NCBI RefSeq assembly: GCF_030699305.1
Contig: NZ_JAUYNB010000010.1
Location: forward strand, 62,001-126,000
Length of the DNA: 64,000 bases
Direction of reading: 5' to 3'
From: Novosphingobium sp.
Lineage (GTDB): Bacteria; Pseudomonadota; Alphaproteobacteria; Sphingomonadales; Sphingomonadaceae
Shown one piece after another: positions 62,882 through 64,000 of this stretch. Numbering within the stretch: position 1 is the first letter of the stretch; every line of letters begins with the position of its first letter. Made by a program: the position numbers and the translations under genes. Under the pieces are notes generated by a model, which saw only the letters and a list, made by a program, of their open reading frames with translations, ran no database searches and was not told the DNA's origin.

Positions 62882-64000
62882 TTGCAAAAATTGAGCGTTG
62901 GCGGTTTCGGGGATCGCCTGCGGACATGGTTTCCGGATCGCGAATTTTTCATGCGATCACAGGGACAGGTTCGCTTCATCAAGGTTTCATCGCGGGTCCA
63001 GATGATCGGCGCAGGCGTAACCGCCGCGCTGCTGGCAGTGTGGGTGCTTTCCATGGCCGGAATGGCCGTGTCGCAGTACTTCGCCGCGCGCGACCGGCTG
63101 TCGCTGCTGAACCGTGAGGCGCAGGTCGCCACCGCCGAAAGCCGCGTTTCCGAATACCGCGATGACATCAAGGGTGTCGCTACCGACCTCGAAAAGCGCC
63201 AGGAATTCCTGGAAAAGATGGCAGAGGCGCACCTGGGCGACCTGCCGGAAGACAGCAAGACCGGCGAAACCGTGTCCGATTCGTCGGGCGAAGCGGCGAA
63301 GACCGTAAACAAGGTCAGCTCGATGATCCCCGAAGCCGGCGCGCTTGCCCGGATCGAGGCGCGCCAGCTGGCCTTCACCGAACGGCTCACGCGCGCCGCC
63401 GATCGGCGGTCCGCCATCGCCGAAAGCAAGATCAAGCGCCTCGGCCTCAACCCCGGCACGCTGCTCGCCTCGGTCGATGATCGCAGCGCGATGGGCGGCC
63501 CCTTCATTGCGCTGGCCACGGCCCGCAAAGGCGGGATCGACCCGCGCTTTGAACGGCTCGGCGTCAGCCTGGCGCGGATGGACGCGCTCGAACGCGGCCT
63601 TGCCGGAATCCCGCAAGTCCTGCCCGCTGCGCTGGAATTTGTCTCGTCCGGGTTCGGCTACCGCGCCGATCCGTTCGGCGGCGGCGCAGCGTTTCATGCC
63701 GGGCTGGATTTCAAAGGCCCGATCGGTGCGCCGATCTATGCCGCCGCAGACGGCACCATCAGCTTCGTCGGCGTGAAGTCGGGCTATGGCAACTGCGTGG
63801 AGATCGACCACGGTAATGGCCTGACTACCCGCTATGCCCATATGTCGCGCTTTGCCGCGCGGGTCGGCCAGCCGGTCGAGGCTGGGGCCGTGATCGGCGC
63901 CATCGGCAACACCGGGCGGTCCACCGGGCCGCATCTCCATTTCGAAGTGCGGATGCACGACCGTCCGCTCAACCCGCGTCCTTTCCTTGAGGCTGCCGCA
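62882..64000 (+). CDS. M23 family metallopeptidase, 3' end cut by the window edge
   Basis: Peptidoglycan endopeptidase with intact zinc site. At least 373 residues are present. The N-terminus has [17 protein letters not shown], then a membrane helix ([20 protein letters not shown]), a coiled coil (about 60-100) and a C-terminal LytM domain with HAGLDFKG (HxxxD) and HLHFEVR (HxH) ligands complete. No ATG gives the conserved lead; the start is probably TTG at 62882 (after CCGGGG) or TTG at 62891. ATG at 62951 would drop the conserved WFPDREFF segment. It is read to the last base of the window without a stop. Confidence 0.88.
   Translation, partial: MQKLSVGGFGDRLRTWFPDREFFMRSQGQVRFIKVSSRVQMIGAGVTAALLAVWVLSMAGMAVSQYFAARDRLSLLNREAQVATAESRVSEYRDDIKGVATDLEKRQEFLEKMAEAHLGDLPEDSKTGETVSDSSGEAAKTVNKVSSMIPEAGALARIEARQLAFTERLTRAADRRSAIAESKIKRLGLNPGTLLASVDDRSAMGGPFIALATARKGGIDPRFERLGVSLARMDALERGLAGIPQVLPAALEFVSSGFGYRADPFGGGAAFHAGLDFKGPIGAPIYAAADGTISFVGVKSGYGNCVEIDHGNGLTTRYAHMSRFAARVGQPVEAGAVIGAIGNTGRSTGPHLHFEVRMHDRPLNPRPFLEAAA

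Overview
The window is ordinary high-GC chromosomal backbone of an alphaproteobacterium, most likely in the order Sphingomonadales (Novosphingobium/Sphingomonas type). The grounds are a short SciP (DUF1153) cell-cycle regulator, a three-gene cytochrome bc1 operon, a Coq7-type hydroxylase, an sucC gene parted from sucD and followed by etfB-etfA, a DUF3035 lipoprotein beside lspA, and dispersed inverted repeats of the CCTGAGCTTGTCGAAGG type. Genes are densely packed, with many 4-base ATGA or GTGA start/stop overlaps. I see no phage, insertion sequence, plasmid or CRISPR array.

Layout. 1-4.3 kb: start signals of a divergent gene outside the window, an acyl-CoA synthetase, guaA and an aquaporin. 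4.3-7.9 kb: apt and the cytochrome bc1 operon petABC. 7.9-14.6 kb: pgeF-pepN, a sugar-epimerase-like protein, an EamA transporter, a threonine aldolase, small proteins and tRNA-Thr(GGT). 14.8-21 kb: a forward run gpmA-purE-purK-folA-dipeptidase-ribF-GDPD. 21-27.5 kb: ileS, lspA, a lipoprotein, a CBS-domain (HlyC/CorC) membrane protein and an OmpA-type lipoprotein. 27.5-32.6 kb: a TonB-C-like secreted protein, a CysQ-like phosphatase, sucC and etfBA. 32.6-35.1 kb is the only clearly accessory stretch: a DUF2804 gene, a decayed second copy of the etfA 3' end, an orphan gene with probable winged helix behind a cluster of dyads, a GNAT and a REP-like repeat. 35.1-41 kb: a DUF445 protein and an RND efflux pair. 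41-45.3 kb: ymgE-like, sciP, mnmA, manA and manC. 45.3-52.9 kb: a serine hydrolase, CDF transporter, pdxH, a DnaJ-family protein, a YihY protein, fabI and phosphomannomutase. 53.2-55.3 kb: gmd-fcl. 55.3-62.7 kb: a reverse-strand run proA-nadD-rsfS-rlmH-envC-ctpA-dsbB-coq7. The window ends inside an M23 endopeptidase gene.

How genes work together. manA, manC and the phosphomannomutase supply GDP-mannose, which Gmd and Fcl turn into GDP-L-fucose for a surface polysaccharide; the genes lie in three nearby blocks rather than one operon. ETF, SucC and the bc1 complex feed central respiration. EnvC, CtpA and the terminal M23 protein act on the cell envelope; RsfS and RlmH act on the large ribosomal subunit.

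I did not find an obviously new multi-gene system. The items most worth a second look are the etfA-end relic and the small accessory patch beside it, the dyad cluster in front of the orphan winged-helix-like gene, a perfect 36-bp inverted repeat between rsfS and rlmH, two segments of atypical codon use in ileS, and the apparent CTG start of nadD.
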